This document shows positions 17,508 through 25,827 of a stretch of DNA of 54,684 nt, in pieces. Under the pieces are notes generated by a model. The model saw only the letters and a program-made list of their open reading frames with translations, had not been told where the DNA came from and did not search any database. A program made the translations under genes and the position numbers. Position 1 is the first letter of the stretch, and each line of letters starts with the position of its first letter. Origin of the DNA: Singulisphaera sp. GP187 (GTDB lineage Bacteria; Planctomycetota; Planctomycetia; Gemmatales; Gemmataceae); the NCBI GenBank assembly GCA_945868575.1, contig CAMBMH010000006.1, positions 1 through 54,684 of the forward strand, written 5' to 3'.

Positions 17508-18722
17508 ATGACCCAATCTGCCGAACGCAACTCCCCTGTGGAAAATGAGTTGCGAAAGCCTTCCCTTTTTGGGACCAAATGGGCGCTTCGTTTCGGGGCA
17601 GTCGCGGTTGCAGGTGCCGCCGGGGCGGGCTTTTATTTCCGCAATGACATTCAAGCTGCCTGGCTGGTTCGACAAGTTTCCCAGACTACCGAGGCGGAAG
17701 CGCCACAACATATCGAACGAGCGAAAGGAATAGGCGACTCCGCCATCGCTCCCATGGCCAGTCTCTTCCAATCCGATCGGGACCTGGTGGTAAAAACGGC
17801 CATGGAGGCCCTTTTGGGGATCTCCGCAAATTGGGCACAGGACGATTCCCGCCGGGTGATCCTTGCCGGAAAACTGTCCCAGGGTTTCGTCGGTTTTTCG
17901 CCCCAAGGGCAGGCAGCATCGCTGAACTTGGTTTCCGCGTGGTTGGCGGAACCTCCGATTGCGGGATCGCCTTTCATGCAGGCGGTTGCGGGGCTACTCG
18001 CCCAGGCGGCCCTTGGCATGGCGGATCCCGCGCCAGGGACCGAAGCCGACCCCACCGTGCCCAAAGCGGCTTTGGTCCTTTTGGCAAGAATTCCTGCCGC
18101 CACGGCTTCCGCAGAAACTTCCAGGCGTGAGGATGCGCTCGCCCGAAGGGACCTTTTGCGTCAAATCCTTCGCAAGGGGGATCCGGCCTCGCGGGTGGAG
18201 GCCATCAGCGTGATCATGCGGACCCAAACCGACCTTTATGAGGACCTGGTGGCCCGACTGGAGGACCCGGTGGCCGAGGTTCGACGCGCCTGCATTTTGG
18301 CCATCGGTCCAGCAAACGAGAAAGTCCGAGAAGATGTCCTGTTGAGCGCGCTACACGACAACGATTCCGAAGTTGGTCGCCTGGCCGAACTGGCGCTTTC
18401 CGCAAGGGGCCTTTCGACGGAACACATTCGCCTGGGCAAATTGCTTACAGACCCGGACCCCGCTCGTCGTCTCGAGGTTCTCGACCTCGTACAAGGTTCG
18501 CCTGATCTTGATGAGAAACTTTGGCTTGAACGAATGAGTCATGACCGGGCCGATTCGGTGCGGGCCGCTGCCGCCCGTGCGTTAAGTGCCCGTTTTGGAA
18601 TCGACGCCCAGGACCGCCTCAAGCAGATGGCGGGATCGGACCCCAGCCCCTCGGTAAGCCGCATCGCTGGTTTTTATCTGGGCCAACAAGGTCGCGGAAA
18701 CACAGCAATCGTTCCCAGATAA
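17508..18722 (+). CDS. Membrane-anchored HEAT-repeat protein
   Basis: The 404-residue product starts at ATG 17508 (GTGGAG eight nucleotides upstream) and has one N-terminal membrane segment (F-G-A-V-A-V-A-G-A-A-G-A-G, residues about 31-43) followed by helical repeats. Several units carry the HEAT pattern of paired helices with aspartate or arginine at turns, for example L-E-D-P-V-A-E-V-R-R-A and D-P-A-R-R-L-E-V-L. Such repeats form protein-binding solenoids. No enzymatic motif is present, so it is probably a scaffold on the membrane surface. A strong terminator follows the stop. Confidence 0.7.
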   Translation: MTQSAERNSPVENELRKPSLFGTKWALRFGAVAVAGAAGAGFYFRNDIQAAWLVRQVSQTTEAEAPQHIERAKGIGDSAIAPMASLFQSDRDLVVKTAMEALLGISANWAQDDSRRVILAGKLSQGFVGFSPQGQAASLNLVSAWLAEPPIAGSPFMQAVAGLLAQAALGMADPAPGTEADPTVPKAALVLLARIPAATASAETSRREDALARRDLLRQILRKGDPASRVEAISVIMRTQTDLYEDLVARLEDPVAEVRRACILAIGPANEKVREDVLLSALHDNDSEVGRLAELALSARGLSTEHIRLGKLLTDPDPARRLEVLDLVQGSPDLDEKLWLERMSHDRADSVRAAAARALSARFGIDAQDRLKQMAGSDPSPSVSRIAGFYLGQQGRGNTAIVPR

Positions 18723-18775
18723 TCCGGCTTTGCCTCTGGAAACCTGATATTTTCCCCAACACGACAATCTTTCCA

Positions 18776-18807
18776 AACGGGACCCATTTGCGGTCCCGTT
18801 TTTTTGG
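18776..18807 (+). terminator. Rho-independent terminator after HEAT-repeat gene
   Basis: AACGGGACC (18776-18784) pairs with GGTCCCGTT (18792-18800) around a 7-nt loop, followed by an uninterrupted T-run to 18807. It lies 54 nt after the stop codon. Confidence 0.9.
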
Positions 18808-19113
18808 GGAAGGGGCTCAGGACAATTGGGAGACCATGAGGATTGCTTTTGATATTGATTAGTTTATATAGTTTTCTTGTTCAATCATTTGATTGAATAA
18901 TAAATAAATATATTAATTAGTATATTTAATAATTATTGATATCAATACAAAACAATATAATACTAAATTGCAATACACCATAAAAAACACAACTAGATTG
19001 CATAACTTCACTTGGTTTTTTAGTGGACAAGGTTCCTGGGCAAAACTATAAATTTTGAAGAATCTTTCCTCACATATTTGAACATTACGATGTCTCCAAT
19101 GGAGCTTGTTTCC
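18808..19113. other. AT-rich intergenic block with an inverted repeat
   Basis: No gene is seen. From about 18850 to 19010 the sequence is strikingly AT-rich compared with its neighbours, with many TAAT/ATTA and TATA motifs. The perfect inverted repeat TTCAATCA-tt-TGATTGAA (18880-18897) lies in it. All three PEP-CTERM genes in this window have an AT-rich leader region of this kind, so it probably holds their promoter and a regulator site. I could not define -35/-10 boxes. Confidence 0.5.
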
Positions 19114-19130
19114 ATGCCCAAGAGATTGTT

Positions 19131-19748
19131 TTGTGTCTTGTTTTCTTGGCGTTTCTCGTCAGCGGAAATCTGCGCGCCGATGCGGTAGGGTTACAATCGA
19201 GAAACATTGCATCCGGATCGTCCAATCCCATAACATCTGGCGACGCACCGAACCAGGACTTGGTTCGGATTTATTTTCGCACTACAAACACGAGCGGGGC
19301 CAAGCTTACCTCAATCGCATTTAATGGTCTGAGTTTGGCATCCGGGTCAACGGCTTTGACGGCGGACTTGGTTCGGGAGGGTTATGGTGTAGTTGCCTCC
19401 CAACAATTGACTTATGCAGGAAACGGAAACCTAACCCAAATGGGCACGGTAGCAGACTATCTTTTGCTAACTAATACATATTATCAACTGGTAATTAGAA
19501 CGAATTCTGCTGTTGCAATTACAGGCATTACAGGATCTGGTTCCGAGGTAAACGACTTCATCCCAACTTACATTACTAACGACGGATCCCTTTACTCTAA
19601 TACGAATCCAGCGGCATACACTGTTTATGCAGCAATTCCCGAACCCGGAACCATGATCCTCACCGGATCGGCGTTACTTGCCGGTGCGGTTGGCGCCTAC
19701 ATCAAGCGTCGGCGCAAAAACCGCGCGCATGGGGACGACCATGCCTAA
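19131..19748 (+). CDS. PEP-CTERM sorting-domain protein with frameshifted leader
   Basis: The frame encodes a 205-residue secreted protein ending in the PEP-CTERM signal I-P-E-P-G-T-M, a hydrophobic segment (L-T-G-S-A-L-L-A-G-A-V-G-A) and the basic run K-R-R-R-K-N-R. The open frame begins only at TTG 19131. ATG 19114 lies 17 nt upstream in a different frame and encodes M-P-K-R-L-F. Adding one T to the TTTT run at 19129-19132 would join them into M-P-K-R-L-F-L-C-L-V-F-L-A-F-L-V, a standard leader. The mature part starts R-A-D-A-V-G-L-Q, as in the intact gene at 25828. The gene is therefore either a single-base frameshift mutant, a sequencing error, or one that starts at TTG. The middle of the gene is AT-rich, the tail GC-rich. 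Confidence 0.7.
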   Translation: MCLVFLAFLVSGNLRADAVGLQSRNIASGSSNPITSGDAPNQDLVRIYFRTTNTSGAKLTSIAFNGLSLASGSTALTADLVREGYGVVASQQLTYAGNGNLTQMGTVADYLLLTNTYYQLVIRTNSAVAITGITGSGSEVNDFIPTYITNDGSLYSNTNPAAYTVYAAIPEPGTMILTGSALLAGAVGAYIKRRRKNRAHGDDHA

Positions 19749-19771
19749 TGTGTTGAAAGGCGATTCCAAGT

Positions 19772-19809
19772 AAAAGAAACACCCTGCAATACGCGGGGTG
19801 TTTCTTTTT
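19772..19809 (+). terminator. Rho-independent terminator after second PEP-CTERM gene
   Basis: AAAAGAAACACCC (19772-19784) pairs with GGGTGTTTCTTTT (19796-19808). The stem starts 24 nt after the stop codon and ends in a T-run. Confidence 0.85.
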
Positions 19810-19945
19810 GAGAGAAAGCAAAGTACTTTACACGCCAAAAGCTTGAAACCATATTCTTTACATTTCATCCAGAAAATACAAATTTTGCGCCGTTCGACAG
19901 GCGCTTTTGTCCTGTTCTCCTAATTTTGGGGAGGGTTTTATCCGC

Positions 19946-20830
19946 TTATGGTGCGCTGCGCGACACTCCAGCCGCTTGGCTGGCGATAGGAAGGGGGCCA
20001 TCGTGCTCGAAGGATTCTTCGGTGGATCCGGAATGTTTGACAGCCCGCAACAAGAGGAGTCGCTGAACGGGGGATTGGGTCTGCTGGTTAAGAAATGACA
20101 TCTGCCCCAAAGATTCCGGGTGGCCCAATCGGCAACCAATGATCCCATATTCTCCCGATGCCAAATTAAGATCAAAACCCATCCATCCCAATGTGTCTTC
20201 GTTGTGTCTTGGGATAATTTCAAAATGGCGATAACCGCTTGGATGAACGACAGGCTTGGGTTCCATTTCCACTTCGCCATGTCGGACCGTCGGGATCACC
20301 CGCAGTTTGATTCGGTTCCCCTCGGCTTCTTCCGGGGTGACCTCCAACAATAGACTTGCGCGCAAATATTCCCGGGTGGTTGAGCGCCCCTCTCGAACCA
20401 GATCCAGAGCGCATTCCGAATAGCTCGCTCCCAGCTGAAGATGTTTGGAGTGCCCCAAACGCATTTGCACCGCTCTGGGTTCCGGGTTAATCCGCTTCGA
20501 ATGGATCACACGATGCAGTTCGGAAGGAATCTGCCCACCAAGCGTCGCCACCCGAAGTCCGTTTTCGTCCAGAATCGCCCGTTTTTCAAGATTTTGCCCG
20601 GATTCATCCGCCAAAGTCCAAATCTCTTCGTTTGGATAAGTATCACCAGGTGTGAACTCAAGGAGCGATACTTCCAGACGAATGGCGTCTTTGCCCGAAA
20701 TCCCCTGAAGGGCAAGTGGGCCACTAAGTGCTTTGGGGGGCTTTGGTAATATGGACTCCTCCGACCAGCGGCCCAAACAGCCGCAGACGCCGGTGAGCAA
20801 GGCAACCAGAAGCCAAGACCCAATCCGCAT
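19946..20830 (-). CDS. Hypothetical lipoprotein
   Basis: The 294-residue product starts at ATG 20830 with a lipoprotein signal: M-R-I-G-S-W then a hydrophobic run and L-L-T-G-V-C-G-C, with Cys16 or Cys18 as the lipidated residue. The mature part is beta-rich with conserved-looking I-R-L-E-V-S-L-L-E-F, G-N-R-I-K-L-R-V-I-P-T and H-P-S-G-Y-R-H-F-E-I segments, and a proline/serine-rich C-terminus. I recognise no domain; planctomycete lipoproteins of this length with a late secretin-like beta segment exist. It is divergent from the SDR gene. Its function is unknown. Confidence 0.6.
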   Translation of the reverse strand: MRIGSWLLVALLTGVCGCLGRWSEESILPKPPKALSGPLALQGISGKDAIRLEVSLLEFTPGDTYPNEEIWTLADESGQNLEKRAILDENGLRVATLGGQIPSELHRVIHSKRINPEPRAVQMRLGHSKHLQLGASYSECALDLVREGRSTTREYLRASLLLEVTPEEAEGNRIKLRVIPTVRHGEVEMEPKPVVHPSGYRHFEIIPRHNEDTLGWMGFDLNLASGEYGIIGCRLGHPESLGQMSFLNQQTQSPVQRLLLLRAVKHSGSTEESFEHDGPLPIASQAAGVSRSAP

Positions 20831-20931
20831 TGTAAACTCTCAAAGGAATACTTTGCGCGGCAATATCCTTTGCGTTCTCTTGGGTCAAGGGCAAATGGCC
20901 CCAGCCCAGCCTTTTACAACCAAGGAAACCC

Positions 20932-21693
20932 ATGTCAGGAAGATTTGATCTATCTGGAAAGGTTGCCCTGATTACAGGCGGCAGCCAAGGCTTGGGCAAA
21001 GCTATGGCCAGAGGACTGGTCGAGCAGGGCGCCCGGGTCATCTTGGCTAGTCGTGACGCCGCAAAACTTGAGGAATCGCTTCGCCAAGTTCTTGAGGGAA
21101 CAAACGGCGAAGGCCGCTACATCGTCGTGGATTTAAGCCTTCGGGGAGAGGCTGACCGTCTTGCCAGGGAGGCGGAGGCACTTTGGGGCCGCGTGGATAT
21201 CCTGATTAATAACGCCGGGACGAACCGGCCCGAGTCTATTGATCGTATTACCGATGAGGCATGGGATCAGGTACTGGAGCTTAACCTTACTTCGGTCATG
21301 GCCTTGACACGGGCCCTAACGGGAGGCATGAAAGATCGAGGCTGGGGTCGGGTGATTCATATCGCCTCGATCATGGCGACCGTCTCCAAGGAAGGCCGAA
21401 ATGGCTATTCGGCGACGAAGGCGGCCCTTTTGGGCTTGGCCCGAGCCAGCGCCCTGGACTTGGGGGCCTATGGGATTACGGTAAATTGCCTCTCGCCGGG
21501 GCCTTTTCTCACCGAGCTTCCCGGAAAACTCCTGTCCGATAAGGACAAAGCAGTCTTCGCCGCACATACTGCGGTAGGGCGATGGGGTGAACCGGAGGAG
21601 CTGGTTGGTGCGGCGGTCCTGCTGGCAAGTCCGGCTGGAGCCTACATTACCGGGACAAACCTGGTTGTGGATTGTGGGTATCTGTGCCGATAG
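20932..21693 (+). CDS. SDR-family oxidoreductase
   Basis: The 253-residue product is a classical short-chain dehydrogenase. It has the NAD(P)-binding T-G-G-S-Q-G-L-G (residues 15-22), N-N-A-G (93-96) and the catalytic S146, Y159 and K163 (Y-S-A-T-K). R41 in A-S-R-D after the second strand suggests NADPH preference. The closest named relatives by pattern are 3-oxoacyl-ACP reductases (FabG-like) and gluconate 5-dehydrogenases. No fatty-acid synthesis genes are nearby, so the substrate is open. The gene starts 101 nt from the divergent lipoprotein gene and precedes a small hypothetical gene by 60 nt. Confidence 0.85.
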   Translation: MSGRFDLSGKVALITGGSQGLGKAMARGLVEQGARVILASRDAAKLEESLRQVLEGTNGEGRYIVVDLSLRGEADRLAREAEALWGRVDILINNAGTNRPESIDRITDEAWDQVLELNLTSVMALTRALTGGMKDRGWGRVIHIASIMATVSKEGRNGYSATKAALLGLARASALDLGAYGITVNCLSPGPFLTELPGKLLSDKDKAVFAAHTAVGRWGEPEELVGAAVLLASPAGAYITGTNLVVDCGYLCR

Positions 21694-21753
21694 TAGAATA
21701 TGGGCAAAGCGGTATCGCGTTGGTTTAGGGGATGATCTCCCCGGAGGAATGCC

Positions 21754-22227
21754 ATGGCAAGCACAATCAACAAGGCCGGTGACACGACCTCCGACGATGC
21801 TCAAAGTCTCGCCGCGCGCGCGGAAATCCTCCGAAAACAGTCGGTTTTTGAAGATTCCGAAGCCGAAGCCCAGCGCCACAAATGGATTGAAAGCGAGAAA
21901 GCGGGCTCCGATCTTGGGGAAGGCGCCATCAGGCAATGGGTAAAAACCCATTGGTGGGGATACCTCAGGGCCCGTTGGCTCGAACATCTTCAGGGAACCC
22001 GCTTTTGGGTGGAGCTCGACCGGGGCGATTATGGACTTCTTCACCGGCTCTTTGAACAGCATGGCGAACTTCTCGACCGTATTGTCGATCGTTTGAAAGC
22101 CGGACAGGAAAACCTCGACATCATCAACTGGGCACGCGACTTTCACCTCGATGTCGGTGCTGTGATCGATATCCTCGAAGCACTCGACATGAACAGTCGC
22201 CGTTTGGCTCATCGGTTTGATCCCTGA
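21754..22227 (+). CDS. Conserved-looking hypothetical protein
   Basis: The 157-residue soluble protein starts at ATG 21754 with GGAGG six nucleotides upstream. It is helical and acidic, with a tryptophan-rich central segment (W-V-K-T-H-W-W-G-Y-L-R-A-R-W-L) and E-H-L-Q-G-T-R-F-W. I do not recognise a family. It lies between an SDR gene and a UbiA-family gene with short gaps, so it may share their transcript. It has no signal peptide or membrane segment. Confidence 0.6.
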   Translation: MASTINKAGDTTSDDAQSLAARAEILRKQSVFEDSEAEAQRHKWIESEKAGSDLGEGAIRQWVKTHWWGYLRARWLEHLQGTRFWVELDRGDYGLLHRLFEQHGELLDRIVDRLKAGQENLDIINWARDFHLDVGAVIDILEALDMNSRRLAHRFDP

Positions 22228-22244
22228 TTCCCCATTTGGGTACC

Positions 22245-23204
22245 ATGCCCCCATCCCATCCTGGTGCGGCCCCCTTGGGGCCAAATCCTCCCCTGAATCC
22301 TCCTGCATCCTTGGGCCTTGCCTGGGCGCAACTTGCCCGAATCGGCCTAGCTCCATCCGCGCCTTCCAATGTGATCCTTGGTGGCCTGATCGCTTCCAGT
22401 CCCGCTCTTCCTCCTTTATTGCCTCTTTTTGGGCTTTGCCTGGCATCGATTGCCCTCTACCTGGGCGGGATGGTTCTCAACGATTGGTTTGATCGCGGGA
22501 TCGACTCTCTCGAGCGCCCTGGCCGTCCCATCCCCTCGGGTCGCGTGTCGGCCAACGCGGCACGCAATGCGGGGATATTTCTTTTGGTGGTTGGGATCGG
22601 CATCGCGGGGGTGGTTTCTTTTTCGCTCCAATGTCCCCTGGCGGTTTGCTATGCGGGAATGATTGCGGTTTTGGTGATTGCGTACAACGGATGGGCCAAG
22701 TCGACCATCTGGGGACCCGTGTTCATGGGGTCGTGCCGGTTGGTGAATGTGCTTTTGGGGACGGCGGTCGCTTGTGCGCTTCCCAATACCTATGCGATTT
22801 TGGCGTCCATTTCGGTTGGTTGCTACATCGCCGGAGTGACGACCATGGCCCGCTATGAGGCCCAAATCGTTCCCGTTTGGACAGTCTGGATCGGGAGAAT
22901 TGCCGCCCTGATTCCAATGGGGCTTGCCATCGCTGTGGTTTTCGGATTGGAAACGCCCGCGGGACCATGGACTTTGCTTTTGGCGATGTTTGTCGTGATC
23001 GCGCAGGCACGGATCCTGGATGAGTTGGCTTCGGAACCTTCAGGCCCCATGGTTCCCCGAAAAATCGGCGCGCTCCTTGGGCAATTGATCCGGATCGACA
23101 CAATCCTTGCCTCGGCATGGGTCGGGTTCGCGGGTTTCTCCTTGTTGGGACTTTGGTTTGTGGCCCTATTCCTAAGACGCTTCAAGGGGCTCTATTCGAG
23201 CTAG
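22245..23204 (+). CDS. UbiA-family prenyltransferase (EboC-like motif)
   Basis: This polytopic membrane protein has about 319 residues. A-L-Y-L-G-G-M-V-L-N-D-W-F-D-R-G-I-D contains the first Asp-rich motif N-D-x-x-D-x-x-x-D, followed by E-R-P-G-R-P-I-P-S-G-R-V-S, the UbiA signature loop. The N-D-W-F-D wording and I-P-S-G-R resemble the EboC subgroup more than UbiA or MenA. The second motif is less clear. The enzyme should attach a prenyl group to an aromatic or other acceptor. The true start is ATG 22245; the ORF's TTG at 22236 is upstream and unlikely. Other ebo genes are not present, so the subgroup call is tentative. The upstream gene ends 17 nt before. Confidence 0.7.
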   Translation: MPPSHPGAAPLGPNPPLNPPASLGLAWAQLARIGLAPSAPSNVILGGLIASSPALPPLLPLFGLCLASIALYLGGMVLNDWFDRGIDSLERPGRPIPSGRVSANAARNAGIFLLVVGIGIAGVVSFSLQCPLAVCYAGMIAVLVIAYNGWAKSTIWGPVFMGSCRLVNVLLGTAVACALPNTYAILASISVGCYIAGVTTMARYEAQIVPVWTVWIGRIAALIPMGLAIAVVFGLETPAGPWTLLLAMFVVIAQARILDELASEPSGPMVPRKIGALLGQLIRIDTILASAWVGFAGFSLLGLWFVALFLRRFKGLYSS

Positions 23205-23676
23205 GTTACTTTTCGGGCCAGGACCGATTCAAAGTAGCGCCCTTTTGCCCCAGGGCCTGGAAACATTACTCGTTGGTGTTTTTCTTCTTGTCAAGCATTT
23301 TTTTATCTGGTCGTATTCAGACGGGTCTTACATCCCCTATGGTTGGCATTCGCAAAAAGTCGTGACTCATGGGTAATTTGCACACAATTCCCCATACCCG
23401 CGCAGAAGTACCCAATTTGTGAAAACGGGCGATCCAGCAAGAATTGCGGATCATTCCGGTGGTTTGGCCTTCCCGATGGAAGAAGTGGTCTTGTTGATGG
23501 GGACAGACGCCGGGCTCCCCCTGATCGGACCATTGCGCGGACAGGATGTTCCACCAACCCCAATGACCGAGGATGGTCCTCCGAGGGGTTGGATGCATGC
23601 ACAACGGTGAGATGGCTTCAGGGATGTGACCGATACCGTGTGATGATTTCGCCTGGTGTCTGAGGAGAATGGTTCC
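23205..23676. other. Intergenic region, about 470 nt
   Basis: I see no supported gene. A possible ORF at 23343-23663 has no family features or signal. The region must include the end of the UbiA transcript and the promoter and leader of the YTV protein gene. The sequence GTCTGAGGAGAATGGTTCC just before ATG 23677 supplies the ribosome binding site. Confidence 0.45.
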
Positions 23677-25590
23677 ATGAAACTGCGTCAACTGACGCCC
23701 TGGGTAGCGTTGCTGGTCGGGTTGGTGGCCCAGACCGCCTCCGCCTCGAACCTTGGCGTGGGCAAATACGCCTCGGTGTCCAAGGCGGCGCAGGACCCGG
23801 GCTGCGTTTCTCCCGCTTTTTGCGAGCGGTATCGCCCAACCTATAAGCTCGTGTGGGACAGCCACATCGAGAAGCGGTATGTGACCTGTTACAAGACCGT
23901 CAGCGAGGAATCGACAAAAACGATTTCCAAAACCTGCTATCGGGATGAGGTCAAGACGATCTACAAACCCAAGCGGGAAACCATCGTGCGCAATGTTGAG
24001 GAAACCATCCTCAAGCCCCGCTATCACAAAGAGACCTTCGATCAGGAATACACAGTATCCCGTCCTGTGAAAAAGACCTGTTATCGGGAGGAAACCGAAA
24101 CCCGCTGCAAGCCCGAAATCGAAACGAGCCAGCGCGAGATCCGTTACAATGTTTGTCGCAAGGTCCCCGTCCAAAGCGAAAAGACCATTTGCTACACCGT
24201 TTGCAAACCCGTGACCGAAACCAGGACCCACACCAAGTCCGGACAGGTTTGCAAAAAGGTTTGCGAACACCACACCAAGGAAGTGGTCAACTACATCCGC
24301 AAACCGATTATCGAGCACCACACCAAAGAGGTCCGCTACAATGTTCGCCGTGTGGAAATCGAAGATGCCGTGAAGCAGGTCACCTGCCGCGAATGGAAGA
24401 CCGAAACCGAAACCGGCACACGGACCGTTTGCCGCACCGTTTGCAAGCCCGTTACCACCTGCGAAACCCGCATGCGCAAAAAGCTTGAGTGGGTCACCGA
24501 AACCTACACTGTGATGCCTTGCGATCCATGCGTGAGCATGAAGGGTTCCACCGAAGGCGGCAAGGGTGGCAAAATGTCCAAAGCCGCCGACCCTGTCGAA
24601 CCCATCACCCGATGTCGCCGCGTGCTCCGTTGCAGCACGGTTTGCGAAAGCGTCCCCGTCACCCGCTATGTGCGTGAGGTGGAGACCGAAGAAGTCCCCT
24701 ACACCATCTGCAAGAAAGTTCCTGTATGCACCGTGAAGGAAGTTCCTTGCAAGGTGCGCAAGATCTATTGGGATGAGTGTGTGAAGGAAGTCCCCTACAC
24801 CACCTGTCGCTATGAATGCGAAAAGATCGTCAAGGAAGTCCCCTACACCACCACCCGCATCATGAAAGGTGCGTATGTGGATGGCGATGGCAAAGGACAC
24901 AAACACCCCGGTTCCGACCCCATCTCCAGCAAAGCCTCGGGCAAAGGCAAAATGAAAGGCGCCAGCAACGCTTGGCCTTTCGTGGAAGGCGCAACCTGGG
25001 AAGACACCTACACCACCTGCCATACCCACATGGAGCGTGAAAATCGCACGAAGACCGTCCCTTGTGTCACTTGGACCACCCAGGTCGAAGAAAAGAGCAA
25101 GATGGTCCCCCATGTGACCTGCAAGATGGTCCCCTACACCGTCACCCGCAAGGTTCCCTACACCGTCTGCGAAATGGTCGAAGAAACCAAAACCAAAAAG
25201 GTTTGCAAAACCACATGCACCATGGAACCTGTGACCGTGTGCCGCAAGGTGCGCGAAACCCACTGCACAATGGTTGCTTGCGAAGTTCGCTGCAAGGTCC
25301 CTTACACCGTAACCGAACAGGTTCCGGTGACCATCACCCGCCGGGTTCCTGTATGCGTCGAAAAGGAAGTCTGCGTTCGCCGCCCCATGTGGGTGGAATC
25401 AGGCTGCAAGCCTTGCCTGATCGACAAGTTCCTTGCGCACCGTTTCGCTTGCGATCCTTGCATCGACCCCAAGCCCAAAGCCCAGTCGCCAAAGGCCCAG
25501 GGACCCAAATCCCAATCGCCCAAGTCTCAGGACCCCAAGAGCCAATCGCCCGTGGATGCTGAATCTTTGGGAACCAAGGACGCCTTCTAA
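23677..25590 (+). CDS. Cysteine-rich YTV-type wall protein
   Basis: The 637-residue product starts at ATG 23677 with GAGGAG upstream and has a signal peptide (M-K-L-R-Q-L-T-P-W-V-A-L-L-V-G, cleavage near T-A-S-A-S). The remainder is a dense series of short beta-strand repeats around V-P-Y-T-V/T/I-C, with regular cysteine pairs (for example C-K-K-V-C, C-K-M-V-P-Y-T) and many Lys and Glu residues. This is the YTV domain pattern described for planctomycete cell-envelope proteins, probably disulphide-linked. The C-terminal 35 or so residues are proline/serine/lysine/glutamine repeats (P-K-S-Q-S, P-K-A-Q-S). It is monocistronic and followed by a strong terminator. The strong codon bias also creates a 648-codon open frame on the other strand, which I regard as a shadow. 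Confidence 0.85.
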   Translation: MKLRQLTPWVALLVGLVAQTASASNLGVGKYASVSKAAQDPGCVSPAFCERYRPTYKLVWDSHIEKRYVTCYKTVSEESTKTISKTCYRDEVKTIYKPKRETIVRNVEETILKPRYHKETFDQEYTVSRPVKKTCYREETETRCKPEIETSQREIRYNVCRKVPVQSEKTICYTVCKPVTETRTHTKSGQVCKKVCEHHTKEVVNYIRKPIIEHHTKEVRYNVRRVEIEDAVKQVTCREWKTETETGTRTVCRTVCKPVTTCETRMRKKLEWVTETYTVMPCDPCVSMKGSTEGGKGGKMSKAADPVEPITRCRRVLRCSTVCESVPVTRYVREVETEEVPYTICKKVPVCTVKEVPCKVRKIYWDECVKEVPYTTCRYECEKIVKEVPYTTTRIMKGAYVDGDGKGHKHPGSDPISSKASGKGKMKGASNAWPFVEGATWEDTYTTCHTHMERENRTKTVPCVTWTTQVEEKSKMVPHVTCKMVPYTVTRKVPYTVCEMVEETKTKKVCKTTCTMEPVTVCRKVRETHCTMVACEVRCKVPYTVTEQVPVTITRRVPVCVEKEVCVRRPMWVESGCKPCLIDKFLAHRFACDPCIDPKPKAQSPKAQGPKSQSPKSQDPKSQSPVDAESLGTKDAF

Positions 25591-25618
25591 AGCGCTCCCT
25601 AAAGGAAGACGATAACCC

Positions 25619-25649
25619 AAGAGCCTCCGGAAATTCGGAGGCTCTTTTT
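25619..25649 (+). terminator. Rho-independent terminator after YTV gene
   Basis: AAGAGCCTCCG (25619-25629) and CGGAGGCTCTT (25636-25646) form an 11-bp stem around GAAATT, followed by Ts to 25649. It lies 28 nt after the stop. Confidence 0.95.
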
Positions 25650-25677
25650 GTTGGGGCCTTTAATGGCTATCCGCACT

Positions 25678-25705
25678 TATATATATATATATTTCTATAT
25701 ATATA
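25678..25705. repeat. (TA)n simple repeat
   Basis: A run of alternating T and A at 25678-25692 is followed by TTTC and another alternating run at 25696-25705. The tract lies 123 nt before the PEP-CTERM gene at 25828 in a strongly AT-rich leader region. It could act as a melting element or be length-variable. Confidence 0.85.
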
Positions 25706-25827
25706 AATTATTTGTAATAAAAAGATTCAAAATTTTCAATCAAATTCTTTTATTATAAATATAATGTTCTTAAACCTCATTCCATTTGCCTTTTGGCTAG
25801 AGAAAACACTTTGGGGGTCCCAACTCC

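Noticed and set aside
23317-25263. 648-codon open frame on the minus strand opposite the YTV gene
   Set aside because: It mirrors the repetitive codon use of the YTV gene, its G/F/A/H-rich translation has no domain, and the plus-strand gene has a signal peptide, ribosome binding site and terminator.
25470-25560. Repeats in the 3' end of the YTV gene as a possible CRISPR-like array
   Set aside because: The units are short coding repeats (P-K-S-Q-S type) in frame, without equal spacers.
25678-25705. (TA)n tract as a replication origin element
   Set aside because: No DnaA-box cluster or dnaA/dnaN gene is present; it lies in an AT-rich promoter region.
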